Below are positions 1 through 8,063 of a stretch of DNA of 64,000 bases, piece after piece (the first letter of the stretch is position 1; every line of letters starts with the position of its first letter). This stretch comes from Methylobacterium sp. WL1 (GTDB taxonomy: Bacteria > Pseudomonadota > Alphaproteobacteria > Rhizobiales > Beijerinckiaceae): NCBI RefSeq assembly GCF_008000895.1, contig NZ_CP042823.1:4982501-5046500 (forward strand). The letters are read 5' to 3'. The notes below the pieces were generated by a model. The model worked only from the letters and a program-made list of their open reading frames with translations, made no database searches and had not been told where the DNA came from. A program made the translations under genes and the position numbers.

Positions 1-553
1 AGTGCATGCCGGCGACCGCAAGGCCCATCACGCAGGCGGCGGCGAGCTTCTGCCATGGCCGGTTGCGGCGGAAGGTCAGCCACAAGGCGGCGGTCGCGGC
101 GGTGACCGCGATGGCGACCGACACCGCCACGACGGCAGGGTCGTAGGCGAAGTTGCCGGGCACGCGCATCGCCGCCATGCCGGTGTAGTGCATCGCCGCC
201 ACGCCGACTCCCATGAGCGGGCCCGCGACCAGCAGGGACCGCGTGCCGGTGCCCCGGCGCGCCACCCAGGCGAAGGCGGCGGCGGTGACGCCGACGGCGA
301 TCAGCAGCGACAGCAGCGTCAGGCCGAGGTCGTAGGCGGCGGGCAGTCCCATCTCGAAGGCGAGCATGCCGACGAAGTGCATCGACCAGATGCCCCCGCC
401 CATCGCCACCGCCGCGCCCGCACCCCAGGCCCAGCGCGGACCGACGTCCGGCCGGCGCACCCGCGCGCCGAGGTCGAGGGCGGCGTAGGACGCGAAGACC
501 GCGATGACGATGGAGAGCGCGACGAGGAGTGGGTTGTATCCGGTATGGACCAT
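1..553 (-). CDS. MHYT-domain integral membrane sensor, N-terminal part
   Basis: Partial gene running off the left edge; 184 residues are visible from an ATG whose first base is 553. The protein is hydrophobic with repeated MHYT-type signatures: MHFVGMLAF near residue 58, MHYTGMAAM near 121 and a third beginning MH at the edge. This spacing is typical of the bacterial MHYT domain, a membrane sensor proposed to bind copper and sense a diatomic gas, often fused to GGDEF/EAL or other output domains. Any output domain lies outside the window, so signalling class cannot be decided. It is the last visible gene of the long minus-strand stress cluster. Confidence 0.88.
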   Translation of the reverse strand, partial: MVHTGYNPLLVALSIVIAVFASYAALDLGARVRRPDVGPRWAWGAGAAVAMGGGIWSMHFVGMLAFEMGLPAAYDLGLTLLSLLIAVGVTAAAFAWVARRGTGTRSLLVAGPLMGVGVAAMHYTGMAAMRVPGNFAYDPAVVAVSVAIAVTAATAALWLTFRRNRPWQKLAAACVMGLAVAGMH

Positions 554-709
554 GGGAATTCCGGTGTGTGTACGCGGTCCGTACCACCGAAAGGCAACGA
601 CCTTGGGGCACTCGCCCATTCGTGAACGGGCCGGGCGATCCGGTTTCCGGCGCTCGGTGGCTGTATTCGAGCCGTCCGTACGTAGATCCGCACCGGTGTA
701 TGCGGATGC

Positions 710-988
710 CTAGAGCAGGAAGCGGACGCAGGCAGCCAAGGCGGCCGTCGAGGCGAGCGGGACGCCGAGCGCCGCACCCAAGGCGAGGCCTCGCCCCGTC
801 ATCGGCATGTTGTCGTTGCCGGCTTGCATGGCCAACCTCAGATGCCACAGCGCGATGGCCTCGCCGGGCGTGACGGTGCGGGACGTGGTGCCGGGGATCA
901 AGGGCCGTCCCTCCATCGATTGCGAGTGCCCCCACCGGCGGTTCGCATGCGACGCCGGACCGGCCGTGGGATGAGGTTCCGGCGTCAC
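710..988 (-). CDS. Small hypothetical membrane protein
   Basis: 92 residues from a GTG at 988, six bases after the stop of the upstream transglutaminase-like gene. An ATG with first base 916 (68 residues) is an alternative start. The only recognisable feature is a hydrophobic segment near the C-terminus, rich in Ala, Leu and Gly, ending in RFLL. I do not recognise a family. Position in the collinear stress cluster suggests co-transcription, but function is unknown. Confidence 0.5.
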   Translation of the reverse strand: MTPEPHPTAGPASHANRRWGHSQSMEGRPLIPGTTSRTVTPGEAIALWHLRLAMQAGNDNMPMTGRGLALGAALGVPLASTAALAACVRFLL

Positions 989-994
989 CGCGGT

Positions 995-1876
995 TCAGGC
1001 CTCCGAGGATGCCGGCGACCTAGCACCCGAATGGGGCTCCGTCGTGGCCTCGTCGGCAACCTCCACCGTGTGCACGTCGAACTGCGCCAGCAGCGCCGTG
1101 CCGAAGCTCGTCGAGATCGCGACGTCGGTGGCGTCCCGACCGCGGGCGATCACGATGCGTCCGATCCGGCGGGCGTTATGGCGGGCGTCGAAGGTATACC
1201 ATCGCGGCCCCTCGGGACCGTCGAGGAACACCTCGAACCACGCAGAGAAGTCCATCGGGTTCGGATCGACCGGAACGCCGATGTCACCCAGGTAGCCGGT
1301 GCAGTAGCGCGCCGGGAAGTTCATGCATCGGCACAGGGTCACAGCGAGGTGGGCGAAGTCGCGGCAGACGCCGACGCGTTGGTTGAACCCGTCGAACGCG
1401 GACCGCGTCGCATCGGCGAGCTGGTAGTCGAACCGGATGCGCTCGTGCGCCCACGTCACGATGGCCGCGACCCGCGCCCACCCCTCGGGCGCCCCGCCGA
1501 AGAGCGACCACGCGGTACCGGCGAGCTTGTCGGTGTCGCAGTAGCGCGAGCCGAGGAGATAGATCAACACCTCGTCCGGCAAGTCCTGGACCGGGATCTG
1601 CCGCGCGTCGGGGGCGTAGGCGTCGGGCTCGCCGCTGTCGTGGATCAGGAAGTCGGCCGAGACGGTGACCCGCCCGCCGGGCGAGAGCAGCCTCACGCAG
1701 GTGTTGCCGAACGTGTCGGTGTACTTCCGCATCGGAACCGGCGGGTCGACCCGCATCGCATCCGAGGACAGCAGGTCGTGGGCCCGCGACGGATGGACGT
1801 CGAGTTGGTAGATGATCGGCGTCGGCCCGAACGTGTCGTAGCCGATGGTGTACCCCGTCCTGATCCTCATGCTCAT
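995..1876 (-). CDS. Transglutaminase-like family protein
   Basis: 293 residues. The N-terminal half looks like the beta-rich bacterial transglutaminase N-terminal region. The C-terminal half has the papain-like core: nucleophile Cys171 in GVCRDFAH and a WYTFDARHN segment near 226-234 supplying the Asp. The central motif usually written H-A-W reads S-A-W (residues 211-213), so the usual catalytic His is not at its normal place; I cannot tell whether this is normal for the subgroup. Such proteins are often predicted cysteine proteases acting on cell-envelope or peptide substrates. No signal peptide is evident, suggesting a cytoplasmic protein. Confidence 0.88.
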   Translation of the reverse strand: MSMRIRTGYTIGYDTFGPTPIIYQLDVHPSRAHDLLSSDAMRVDPPVPMRKYTDTFGNTCVRLLSPGGRVTVSADFLIHDSGEPDAYAPDARQIPVQDLPDEVLIYLLGSRYCDTDKLAGTAWSLFGGAPEGWARVAAIVTWAHERIRFDYQLADATRSAFDGFNQRVGVCRDFAHLAVTLCRCMNFPARYCTGYLGDIGVPVDPNPMDFSAWFEVFLDGPEGPRWYTFDARHNARRIGRIVIARGRDATDVAISTSFGTALLAQFDVHTVEVADEATTEPHSGARSPASSEA

Positions 1877-1964
1877 CCCCGTGAATCGAGTCCCGTCGTC
1901 CCGTCCCGCTCGGCGGCGACCATCGAGGTCTGCATGAGCCGTGCCCGTGTTCCGAGAGGACGGC

Positions 1965-2741
1965 TCAAAGCGTCAGAAGCAACGCGGAATACCCGGCCGC
2001 TCCCAGCGCGAAGGCCCAGAACCGGCTCTGCCGCTCGCTCGGCACCTCGTTCTTCAAGACGTTGAGGATCACGCCGCCGCCGAGGAAGGCGGTCAGCGCG
2101 GCGATTGCGGCACCGGACACGGTCGTCAGGGCGCCGAGCGCGAACCCCGCGAGCACGGCGGCGGCCAGGACCCAGCGGCCGATCCTGCGGTAGGCCGCCT
2201 TGTGGTCCTCGTTCAGGCCGTAGTCGGTGACCACGAAATGCAGCGACATGGCCACCGTGAAGAAGGCCAGGAAGGCGAAGGTCATGACCTCGCGGTGCAG
2301 GAGGAGGTACCCGACTAGGCCGTTGTAGAGGCCGAAGGATGCCATTTGGATACAGAACACGCCGACCCCGGTGCCGACGTCGGACGCCGCGGTGGAACTC
2401 CGGGCATCGGTGACCGCGAGGCCGGCGCGGCGTGATCGGTCGACCTTCGCCAACCGGTCCAATCCGTAGAAGGCCATCAGGCCGGCAAGCGCGATCAGGT
2501 AGACATGCCGCTCCGAAAAGCCCCCGAAGGTGCCGCCGGCCATCCGGCCGACGCTGGCCTCGCCATCGGCTAATTCCGGCAGGAAGTGGACGAAGACGTA
2601 GGCCACCGCGACCCCGCCGGCGGCCGACAGCCAGATGCTTCGGGGCGAACCGTCGAGGAAACGCAAGGTAGGCGTCACGACGTGGACGAGCGCCAGCACT
2701 ACCGCCGCCAGGGCAGCCAGGAACGGAATCGTGGTCGTCAC
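1965..2741 (-). CDS. Multi-pass membrane protein, possibly ZIP-like
   Basis: 258 residues from a GTG whose first base is 2741; that GTG overlaps the TGA of the upstream MscS gene as GTGA, so the two are translationally coupled. The open frame extends further upstream, but that part is antisense-like proline/arginine-rich shadow sequence. About seven or eight hydrophobic segments are visible, with a VHFLPELADGE element after the second and an Ala/Gly-rich C-terminus. The layout faintly recalls ZIP metal transporters, but I see no clear metal-binding signature, so the family call is tentative. Confidence 0.72.
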   Translation of the reverse strand: MTTTIPFLAALAAVVLALVHVVTPTLRFLDGSPRSIWLSAAGGVAVAYVFVHFLPELADGEASVGRMAGGTFGGFSERHVYLIALAGLMAFYGLDRLAKVDRSRRAGLAVTDARSSTAASDVGTGVGVFCIQMASFGLYNGLVGYLLLHREVMTFAFLAFFTVAMSLHFVVTDYGLNEDHKAAYRRIGRWVLAAAVLAGFALGALTTVSGAAIAALTAFLGGGVILNVLKNEVPSERQSRFWAFALGAAGYSALLLTL

Positions 2742-3724
2742 TCGGCAGTTTCCGAAGAGGCGGCGGCACGCCCCATGCGGCGCCGACCGGCGAGCTCGAC
2801 CGGCGGTAGCCCGACGATGTCGTAGGTCGCCGACGCGATGCCGATGCCGGCGTCGTCCAGGCCGGCCAGGATCTCGCGGCTCATCGCGTCCTTGGCCCCA
2901 CGAATTTGGTGTGTGCCGAGGATGAAGCGGACGGTGAGCTCCAGCCAGTTGTCGGTGATGCGGAAGAACACCCGCGGCTCCAGATCGACCGGCTTGACCC
3001 CGAAACGGTCCTGTAGCCGCGCCTTGGCCTCCCCGGCCATCGCGGTGGCGTCGAGGGCGTGCCGGCGCGCGGCGGCGAGCATGATCGCCTCGACCTTCAG
3101 GCGGTCGGACTCGTAGGTGATGGGGATAGCCATCTCCTCCCAGATAAAGGGGAAGTCGCGGGTGTAGTTGAACACCGGTTCCGAGAAGATCTGCGCGTTG
3201 CTCACGGTGACGATGCGGCCGGTGAACTGGCGGCTCCTGACCCACATCGCCGGGCTGCTGCCCTGGACCGCCGGGGGCTGGCCCATCTCCATGATGGTGG
3301 TCTGGATGAAGCCGAGGCGCAGCACGTCTCCACGCACGCCGCCCATGGTGATGCGGTCGCCCACCGTAAAGGTCGAGCCGCGCAGGATCACAAAGTAGCC
3401 GGCGAGCGACGTGATCACCTGCTGCAGGGCGAAGGCGAGGCCGGCCGAGAGCAGTCCGAAGGCGGTGGCAAGCCGGGCCGGGTCGTTGAACCAGATCGAG
3501 AGCAGCCCGAGGACCAGCAGCACCGCCGCGAGCAGGCTGATGCCCTGGCGCGTCCAGAACTTGGTCTGGAGCGTGGAATGGTCGGTGCGGGTCAGGACTA
3601 GCCCGACCAGCGCCCGAAGGCCCATGCCACCGCCGACGACCACCGCGATGAACACGAGCGAAAGGACGAGTTTCCGCCCGTTCTCGGCGTTGACGCCGAC
3701 CCAGTCGATTCCGAGGAAATGCAA
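2738..3724 (-). CDS. MscS-family mechanosensitive channel
   Basis: 328 residues, ATG at 3724. Three N-terminal hydrophobic segments lie near residues 20-45, 63-83 and 86-112. The third, rich in Ala and Gly and containing GLAFALQQVITSLAGYFVIL, is the pore-lining helix typical of MscS. It is followed by the beta domain (RGSTFTVGDRITMGGVRGDV) and a C-terminal alpha/beta part. These channels release solutes from the cytoplasm on hypo-osmotic shock. The gene overlaps the next membrane protein gene by four bases, and an aquaporin gene lies about 1.6 kb upstream in the same direction, fitting an osmotic-stress role. Confidence 0.92.
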   Translation of the reverse strand: MHFLGIDWVGVNAENGRKLVLSLVFIAVVVGGGMGLRALVGLVLTRTDHSTLQTKFWTRQGISLLAAVLLVLGLLSIWFNDPARLATAFGLLSAGLAFALQQVITSLAGYFVILRGSTFTVGDRITMGGVRGDVLRLGFIQTTIMEMGQPPAVQGSSPAMWVRSRQFTGRIVTVSNAQIFSEPVFNYTRDFPFIWEEMAIPITYESDRLKVEAIMLAAARRHALDATAMAGEAKARLQDRFGVKPVDLEPRVFFRITDNWLELTVRFILGTHQIRGAKDAMSREILAGLDDAGIGIASATYDIVGLPPVELAGRRRMGRAAASSETAE

Positions 3725-3770
3725 GTCTTCGCCCTTCGGGTAGGTCGAGGTGTATCGACGATGTGCCGGT

Positions 3771-4943
3771 TCAGTCCGCCTTCGGTACGGTGGTGGGCGC
3801 CGGAGACTGGGACGGAACGGGCTGCACCGTCATGGCCGGGGGCTGGTCCGAGAGCCCCTGCCGGGCTTCCGCGAGCTTAGCCTGGGCTGCCGCGAGTTCC
3901 TGGCGGGTCATCCCGAGCCGGTCTTCGAGGGTGGCCATCTCCTTGTTGCGCGTGGCCAGCGTCTCGGTCAGGGAGGCGAGTTGCGCCTGGGCGTCGGCCT
4001 GTTGCTTCCTTAGCGCTTCCACCGCTGCGGTCGCCCCGTCACGGTCGGCCGTCAGCTTCTGGATGGCCTGCTCGGCCTGACCGCGCTCGGAGATGACCCG
4101 GTCCCGCTCGGCCTGGGTCGTGGCGAGATCCTTCCGGGTCGACGCCAATCCGTCCTTGGCCTGCTGCAGTTGCTGGCCGGCCTGGGTGATCTCGGCGGTC
4201 AGCTTGTCCTTGTTGGCGTCGAGGCCGGCGATGGCCTGCTCCAGCTCGCCCCGCTGCCTCGTCGACTGCTCCGTGGCGGTACGGGCGTCCGCAAGTTCCT
4301 TCTGCGCCGCGGCCGAGCCCTCGCGGGCCTTCTGCTGGCTCTCCTCGGCCTTGGCCAAGTCAGCGGTCTTGGCGGTCGCCTCCTGGGACATGGCGGCGAT
4401 GTCGGCACGCAGCTTGGCCTCCTGCTGGCGCGTATCCTCAAGGCGGCGCCCGACGTCGGCGAGCTCCTTCGTCCGGGCGGACGCCGCCTGCTCGGCCGCG
4501 GTGATGGCCTCCTTCATCGGCGCGAGCTTCTGCTCGGCCTGGCCGACCTGCGCCTGAAGGTCGGCCAGCTTCCTGGCCTCGGCCTCGGATGCGGACTTCG
4601 CCTCGGTCGCCTTCCCCTCCGCCGCCTGTCGCTCCGAGGCGAGGTTCGCCGCCTTCGCCTTGGCCTGCTCGCCGGCCTGGGTCGCGTCCCGGTCCTGCTG
4701 CTGGGCCGAGGCGATCCTGGCCTGGAGCGCTGCCAAAGTGCCGGCGGTCGACCGCTGCTGGTCGAGGTCACCCTGGAGCGCCGTCTGCCGGGCTTCCAGA
4801 TCACCGATGCGGTGGTCCCTCGTCGTCCGCTGCCTGGCGCCGGCGATGGACGCCACGACGAGCCAGACCAGGAGAACCGCCGCCACGACGGCGAGGCTGA
4901 ACGGGAGGGGTCGGCGCAGTTCCGGGAGATAGTCGATGGTCAT
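3771..4943 (-). CDS. Membrane-anchored coiled-coil protein
   Basis: 390 residues from the ATG at 4943; the open frame extends to 5063 but that extension is proline/arginine-rich and overlaps the upstream gene. One N-terminal transmembrane helix (about residues 13-35) is followed by roughly 330 residues of Ala, Gln, Glu, Lys and Asp-rich heptad-like sequence, a long coiled coil, and a proline-rich tail (QPVPSQSPAPTTVPK). It is probably a bitopic inner-membrane protein with the coiled coil in the periplasm or cytoplasm. The repetitive sequence makes homology unreliable; a structural or envelope-spacing role is only an inference. Confidence 0.8.
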   Translation of the reverse strand: MTIDYLPELRRPLPFSLAVVAAVLLVWLVVASIAGARQRTTRDHRIGDLEARQTALQGDLDQQRSTAGTLAALQARIASAQQQDRDATQAGEQAKAKAANLASERQAAEGKATEAKSASEAEARKLADLQAQVGQAEQKLAPMKEAITAAEQAASARTKELADVGRRLEDTRQQEAKLRADIAAMSQEATAKTADLAKAEESQQKAREGSAAAQKELADARTATEQSTRQRGELEQAIAGLDANKDKLTAEITQAGQQLQQAKDGLASTRKDLATTQAERDRVISERGQAEQAIQKLTADRDGATAAVEALRKQQADAQAQLASLTETLATRNKEMATLEDRLGMTRQELAAAQAKLAEARQGLSDQPPAMTVQPVPSQSPAPTTVPKAD

Positions 4944-4974
4944 GGCGGTCTCGCGGGCTTGGAGGGGTTTGGGG

Positions 4975-5286
4975 TCAGATCGAGGAGGCGGCCTCGCCCG
5001 GGGTCGGTTCGGCACCTGCGGCTCCGGGCTCGGGTCCACGTACGGGCGGGGCCGAGCCCGCATGTGCCGCCTCGACCAGGGAGCCGATCATCGTCAGGAG
5101 CGCGCGGTGCTCGGGCGATCCGTTCCCGGAAGCCAGGAAGCTCGTAAGCTCGATCCGGGACGGCGCCCCCCCGGACGGTCCGTTCGGCTCGTGGAAGACG
5201 AACACGTCGGCCTGGTCGTCGCCGTGGCAGAGGAACCAGCGGTCGTCGTTGCTCCCCGCGTGGATCAGCGTCCGTATGGTGGTCAT
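4975..5286 (-). CDS. Small conserved hypothetical protein
   Basis: 103 residues. The N-terminal 70 residues (GSNDDRWFLCHGD, FVFHEPNGPSGG, SPEHRALLTMIGSLV) resemble a short soluble protein I associate with Hyphomicrobiales genomes, without known function. The last 30 residues are low-complexity Ala, Pro and Gly. It sits between the aquaporin and the coiled-coil gene on the same strand. Confidence 0.68.
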   Translation of the reverse strand: MTTIRTLIHAGSNDDRWFLCHGDDQADVFVFHEPNGPSGGAPSRIELTSFLASGNGSPEHRALLTMIGSLVEAAHAGSAPPVRGPEPGAAGAEPTPGEAASSI

Positions 5287-5310
5287 CGACGGGTCCCTCG
5301 GGAGGTGGTG

Positions 5311-6081
5311 CTAGAACTCGGTCGGCTTGATGCCCGCCTTCTCCAGTCGCTGTTCGAGCTCGGCCGGAAGGGCCTGCACCGCCTGGCGCACCGGCATCTG
5401 CAGCACCGGATCGAGGGCACGCATCGTCGAGTACAATCCCGCCGCGGCGGCTCCGCCGAGGAGCGGAGCGAGAACGAATAGCCAGAGCTGCCCCACGGCG
5501 TCCCAGCCGGCGAACAGGGCCGGGCCGATGCTCCGGGCCGGATTGACCGAGGTGTTGGTCACCGGGATCGAGACGAGGTGGATCACCACCAGGACGACGC
5601 CGATGGCGAGGCCGGCGAAACCCACCGGCGCCTTCAGGTCGGTCGCCCCGAGTATGGTGAGGACGAGGAGCGCCGTCATCACGAACTCGACGATGAACGC
5701 GGCACTCGCTTTGTAGTGGCCCGGCGAGCGCACGTCGTAGCCGTTCGATGCGAAGCCCGAGGAGACGTCGAAGCCGGGATGGCCCTGCGCCACCACGTAG
5801 AGGACGTAGGCCGCCACGATGCCGCCGAGGACCTGCGCGGCGACGTAGCCAGGCAGACGGGCGGCGTCGAACTTGCGGCTGAGCGTCAGCCCCAGGGTCA
5901 CCGCAGGATTGAGGTGGCAGCCGGAGATCGGTCCGAGCGCGTAGACCATCGCCATCAGGACGAAACCGAAGGAAAGGGCGACGCCGGCATAGCCGATGTG
6001 GTCGGCGGCCGGGACCGCGCTGCCGCAACCGCAGAACACCAGGACGAAGGTGCCGACGAACTCGGCGACGTACGGGCGCAT
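5311..6081 (-). CDS. aqpZ: Aquaporin (MIP family)
   Basis: 256 residues from the ATG at 6081, whose A overlaps the TGA of the DUF3618 gene (TGATG). The frame remains open to 6228, but that extension is antisense-like. Both NPA boxes are present: HLNPAVTLG (Asn58) and TSVNPARSIG (Asn180, with Arg183 of the selectivity filter). Six transmembrane helices and two half-helices are expected. The sequence fits AqpZ-type water channels of the inner membrane, though a C-terminal extension of about 30 residues (ALPAELEQRLEKAG) is longer than in E. coli AqpZ. Its neighbours suggest a role in osmotic adaptation. Confidence 0.93.
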   Translation of the reverse strand: MRPYVAEFVGTFVLVFCGCGSAVPAADHIGYAGVALSFGFVLMAMVYALGPISGCHLNPAVTLGLTLSRKFDAARLPGYVAAQVLGGIVAAYVLYVVAQGHPGFDVSSGFASNGYDVRSPGHYKASAAFIVEFVMTALLVLTILGATDLKAPVGFAGLAIGVVLVVIHLVSIPVTNTSVNPARSIGPALFAGWDAVGQLWLFVLAPLLGGAAAAGLYSTMRALDPVLQMPVRQAVQALPAELEQRLEKAGIKPTEF

Positions 6082-6437
6082 CAGCGGGATTCCTTCGGGA
6101 TGGTGGCCCCGGGGTTCGGGTTGGAGGTGACGGCCGCCGCGGCGTACCGGTCGGGATCGCACACGGCGCGGTAGGTCGCAGCCGGTCGCCGCCCGCCACC
6201 CTTCAGCAGCATCGCCACGCCGAGGCACATCAGCAGGACAGGCACCGGGTTGCGGCGGACCGCTTCGAGGGCGCCCTCGTAGAGGTCGGCCCCGGTCCCG
6301 TCGCGGCGGACGGTGCCGAGCATGTCCTCGACGATGCCGGTGGGGGTGAGGCGCTGCGTAAGCCTGTCGAGCGTCCGGTCCAGGCGGCCACGGCTCTCCT
6401 CGATCTCGCGTTCCAAGGCATCTGCGTCACTCGTCAT
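6081..6437 (-). CDS. DUF3618 domain protein
   Basis: 118 residues. The N-terminus (ALEREIEESRGRLDRTLDRL) is the charged helical signature of DUF3618, followed by one hydrophobic segment (PVPVLLMCLGVAMLL) near residues 65-80 and a short polar tail. DUF3618 proteins are small membrane-associated proteins usually found beside holin-X-like and ElaB/DUF883-like genes, as here. The start overlaps the end of the upstream holin-like gene by 11 bases and the stop overlaps the aquaporin start, so the three are coupled. Confidence 0.87.
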   Translation of the reverse strand: MTSDADALEREIEESRGRLDRTLDRLTQRLTPTGIVEDMLGTVRRDGTGADLYEGALEAVRRNPVPVLLMCLGVAMLLKGGGRRPAATYRAVCDPDRYAAAAVTSNPNPGATIPKESR

Positions 6438-6840
6438 GCGTCACGCGCTCCTTGATGACGGTGGCGTCGTGCCGAAGCTGTCGGCCCGTCCGGGTCGGGA
6501 CGAGCCCGTCGACCGAGAACCGGCGTCTGGCGAAGAACGCCAGAACAACGCCGATGACGAGGAAGGCGACGCCGACGATCAGGGCGGCGAGCGCCTCCGA
6601 GCCGACGACGGTGGCGAGCCACTTCACCAAGGCGTCGACCAACTCCAGGAAGCCGACGACTGCGAACACGGCCGCGCCGGCCATCGCAGCGAGGCCGACG
6701 ATCAGACGTCGCAAGTTGTCGGCCATCTCCTGGCGGAACAGGGCGATCTCGCCCCCTAGGACATCGCCGGCACCCCGGAGTGCTTCGGCGAGTAGGCCCT
6801 GGAGCCCGCCGGACGGCGGGGGGTGGGGAACGGCGCTCAC
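6427..6840 (-). CDS. Phage-holin-X-like (DUF1469) membrane protein
   Basis: About 137 residues from a GTG at 6840 that overlaps the upstream stop as GTGA; an ATG at 6855 is an alternative. The N-terminus (LLAEALRGAGDVLGGEIALF, then RQEMADNLRR) is amphipathic, followed by two transmembrane helices around residues 45-70 and 80-103 and a basic tail. This is the pattern of the Actinobacterial-holin-X/DUF1469 family, which outside phages is a chromosomal membrane protein in envelope stress clusters rather than a lysis gene. Nothing here suggests a prophage. Confidence 0.82.
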   Translation of the reverse strand: MSAVPHPPPSGGLQGLLAEALRGAGDVLGGEIALFRQEMADNLRRLIVGLAAMAGAAVFAVVGFLELVDALVKWLATVVGSEALAALIVGVAFLVIGVVLAFFARRRFSVDGLVPTRTGRQLRHDATVIKERVTHDE

Positions 6841-7286
6841 GGATACCCGCCCCATGCCTGCTTGTGCTCAGGAACCTGCGACTTGCGGGCATCGCCTTCG
6901 CCGGACCGGAGGACGTGGAAGGCACCGTACCCGAGCGCTCCCACCACCAGGGCCGTCGCCAGCGGATTGCTACGCGCGGCTACCTCGGCATCACGATAGA
7001 GCTCTCGCCAGCCGCGGCGAGCGACATGACCCGAGAGCGCATCGAGGTTGTCGGCGACCGTGTGGACGAACGGCTTCGCCTGCGTCTGTCCGTCAAGCTC
7101 TTTGCCGCCCGAACGCAGTGCCCGGGCGAGTTCGGACAGGAAGCTGGCCGCCTCGCTCTTGCGCCGGTCTGCATAGCCACCGGCTTGGTCGCGCACGGCA
7201 TCGGCCAAGCCGGCCGGCGAGCGTGCCGCCTGCATAGGGCCATCGGCGGCTGGGGCCGGCCCCGCAGGTCGGGTGGGATCGTTCAC
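6837..7286 (-). CDS. Nutrient-deprivation-induced-type membrane protein
   Basis: 149 residues from a GTG at 7286. A Pro/Ala-rich N-terminus leads into a helical region (LADAVRDQAGGYADRRKSEA, SFLSELARALRSGGKELDG) and one C-terminal hydrophobic stretch (NPLATALVVGALGYGAFHVL) near residues 107-127. This layout resembles small proteins annotated as nutrient-deprivation-induced in Rhizobium relatives. It is coupled by four bases to the holin-X-like gene. Function is unknown; a stationary-phase or stress membrane role is inferred from context. Confidence 0.72.
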   Translation of the reverse strand: MNDPTRPAGPAPAADGPMQAARSPAGLADAVRDQAGGYADRRKSEAASFLSELARALRSGGKELDGQTQAKPFVHTVADNLDALSGHVARRGWRELYRDAEVAARSNPLATALVVGALGYGAFHVLRSGEGDARKSQVPEHKQAWGGYP

Positions 7287-7331
7287 GGCGATGCTCCGGA
7301 CCTGCGAGAGGACTTTGATGGGCTCCCGGGC

Positions 7332-7694
7332 CTAGCGGCGGCCGTGGACGACCATGGCGAGGAGGTAGCCGAGCGCGCCGGCCATCGCCGCCATCATCAG
7401 CGGGGACTCCTTGGCGTAGCTCGTCACCGTGTCGGCGCCCTGGCGGTAGGCGCGCTCGGCGTCGGGGAAAGCATCGCGACCCTGCTTGAGCGCGCCCTGG
7501 GCGAGGTCGCCGGCCTGGTCGGCCACGTCGCGCACGGCGTCCTTGGCCTGCCCGTACAAGTTCTCGACGTTGCCCTTGGCCTCGTTGGCCGCGCCCTTGG
7601 CCTGGGTCTCGCGGTCGCTGGTGAGGTCGCCGACGGCGCCCTGGACCTTGCCGCCGAACTCCTTCGCGGCGCCGGTGATGCGGTTCTCGTCCAT
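7332..7694 (-). CDS. CsbD-like / DUF883-like stress protein
   Basis: 120 residues, ATG at 7694 preceded by a GGAGAAG ribosome-binding site. The first 55 residues (RITGAAKEFGGKVQGAVGDL, then AKGAANEAKGNVENLYGQAK) are the CsbD-like repeat. The C-terminal half carries a DUF883/ElaB-like amphipathic region and a hydrophobic end (PLMMAAMAGALGYLLAMVVH). CsbD proteins are induced under general stress in many bacteria; the added membrane segment would tether this one to the inner membrane. Confidence 0.88.
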   Translation of the reverse strand: MDENRITGAAKEFGGKVQGAVGDLTSDRETQAKGAANEAKGNVENLYGQAKDAVRDVADQAGDLAQGALKQGRDAFPDAERAYRQGADTVTSYAKESPLMMAAMAGALGYLLAMVVHGRR

Positions 7695-7714
7695 GGTTCT
7701 TCTCCTGGTTTGGT

Positions 7715-7741
7715 CCCGGACGCGCGGGATGCGCGTCCGGG
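7715..7741 (-). terminator. Perfect hairpin between two stress genes
   Basis: An 11-base perfect inverted repeat, CCCGGACGCGC (7715-7725) and GCGCGTCCGGG (7731-7741), with a 5-base loop. It lies between the stop of the His/Ala-rich gene (7758) and the csbD-like start (7694). No T-run follows, so it may be a partial terminator or a processing hairpin separating the two genes rather than a strong intrinsic terminator. Confidence 0.6.
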
Positions 7742-7757
7742 GATTGGGTCGGGTCGA

Positions 7758-7949
7758 TTACTTTCCGGCGCTCTTGCCGTGGGCCTTGGTCGAGCTTTCG
7801 TGCGCCTTCTCGGAGTGGCCGTGGGCCTCCTTCGAGTGCTTGGCAGCGGCGGTCTCGTCGCCCTTCTCGTGATGCTCGGCCGCGGTCTTGTGCGACTTGG
7901 CGGCGGCCTCGTGGTGCTTGGCAGCCTCGGCGTGCGCGGTCTTGGCCAT
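7758..7949 (-). CDS. Small His/Ala/Lys-rich repetitive protein
   Basis: 63 residues of near-repetitive composition: units such as KHHEAAAKSHKTAAEHHEKG and SKEAHGHSEKAHESSTKAHG. It contains almost only Ala, Lys, His, Glu, Ser and Gly and no hydrophobic core, so it should be highly helical and hydrophilic or disordered, like LEA-type desiccation proteins. The many histidines could also bind metals. Similar short proteins recur in Hyphomicrobiales stress clusters; the desiccation role is inference. Confidence 0.75.
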   Translation of the reverse strand: MAKTAHAEAAKHHEAAAKSHKTAAEHHEKGDETAAAKHSKEAHGHSEKAHESSTKAHGKSAGK

Positions 7950-8063
7950 GGTGGTGTTCCTCGAATGGCACCGTCACGGTGCTCGTTGCGGTCGCGTCGA
8001 CCGGCGCGTGCGGTCGGAAAAGGACCCGACCGGCGTGCGGGATGTCCTCAGGCGCGAGGCGCG

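Noticed and set aside
2..625. Long plus-strand open frame at the left end
   Set aside because: It is Arg/His/Gly-rich shadow sequence; the opposite strand encodes a clear MHYT-domain membrane protein over the same bases.
6427..6840. Holin-X-like gene as a sign of a prophage lysis module
   Set aside because: It is in a stress cluster with no phage genes nearby; the family is common as a chromosomal membrane protein.
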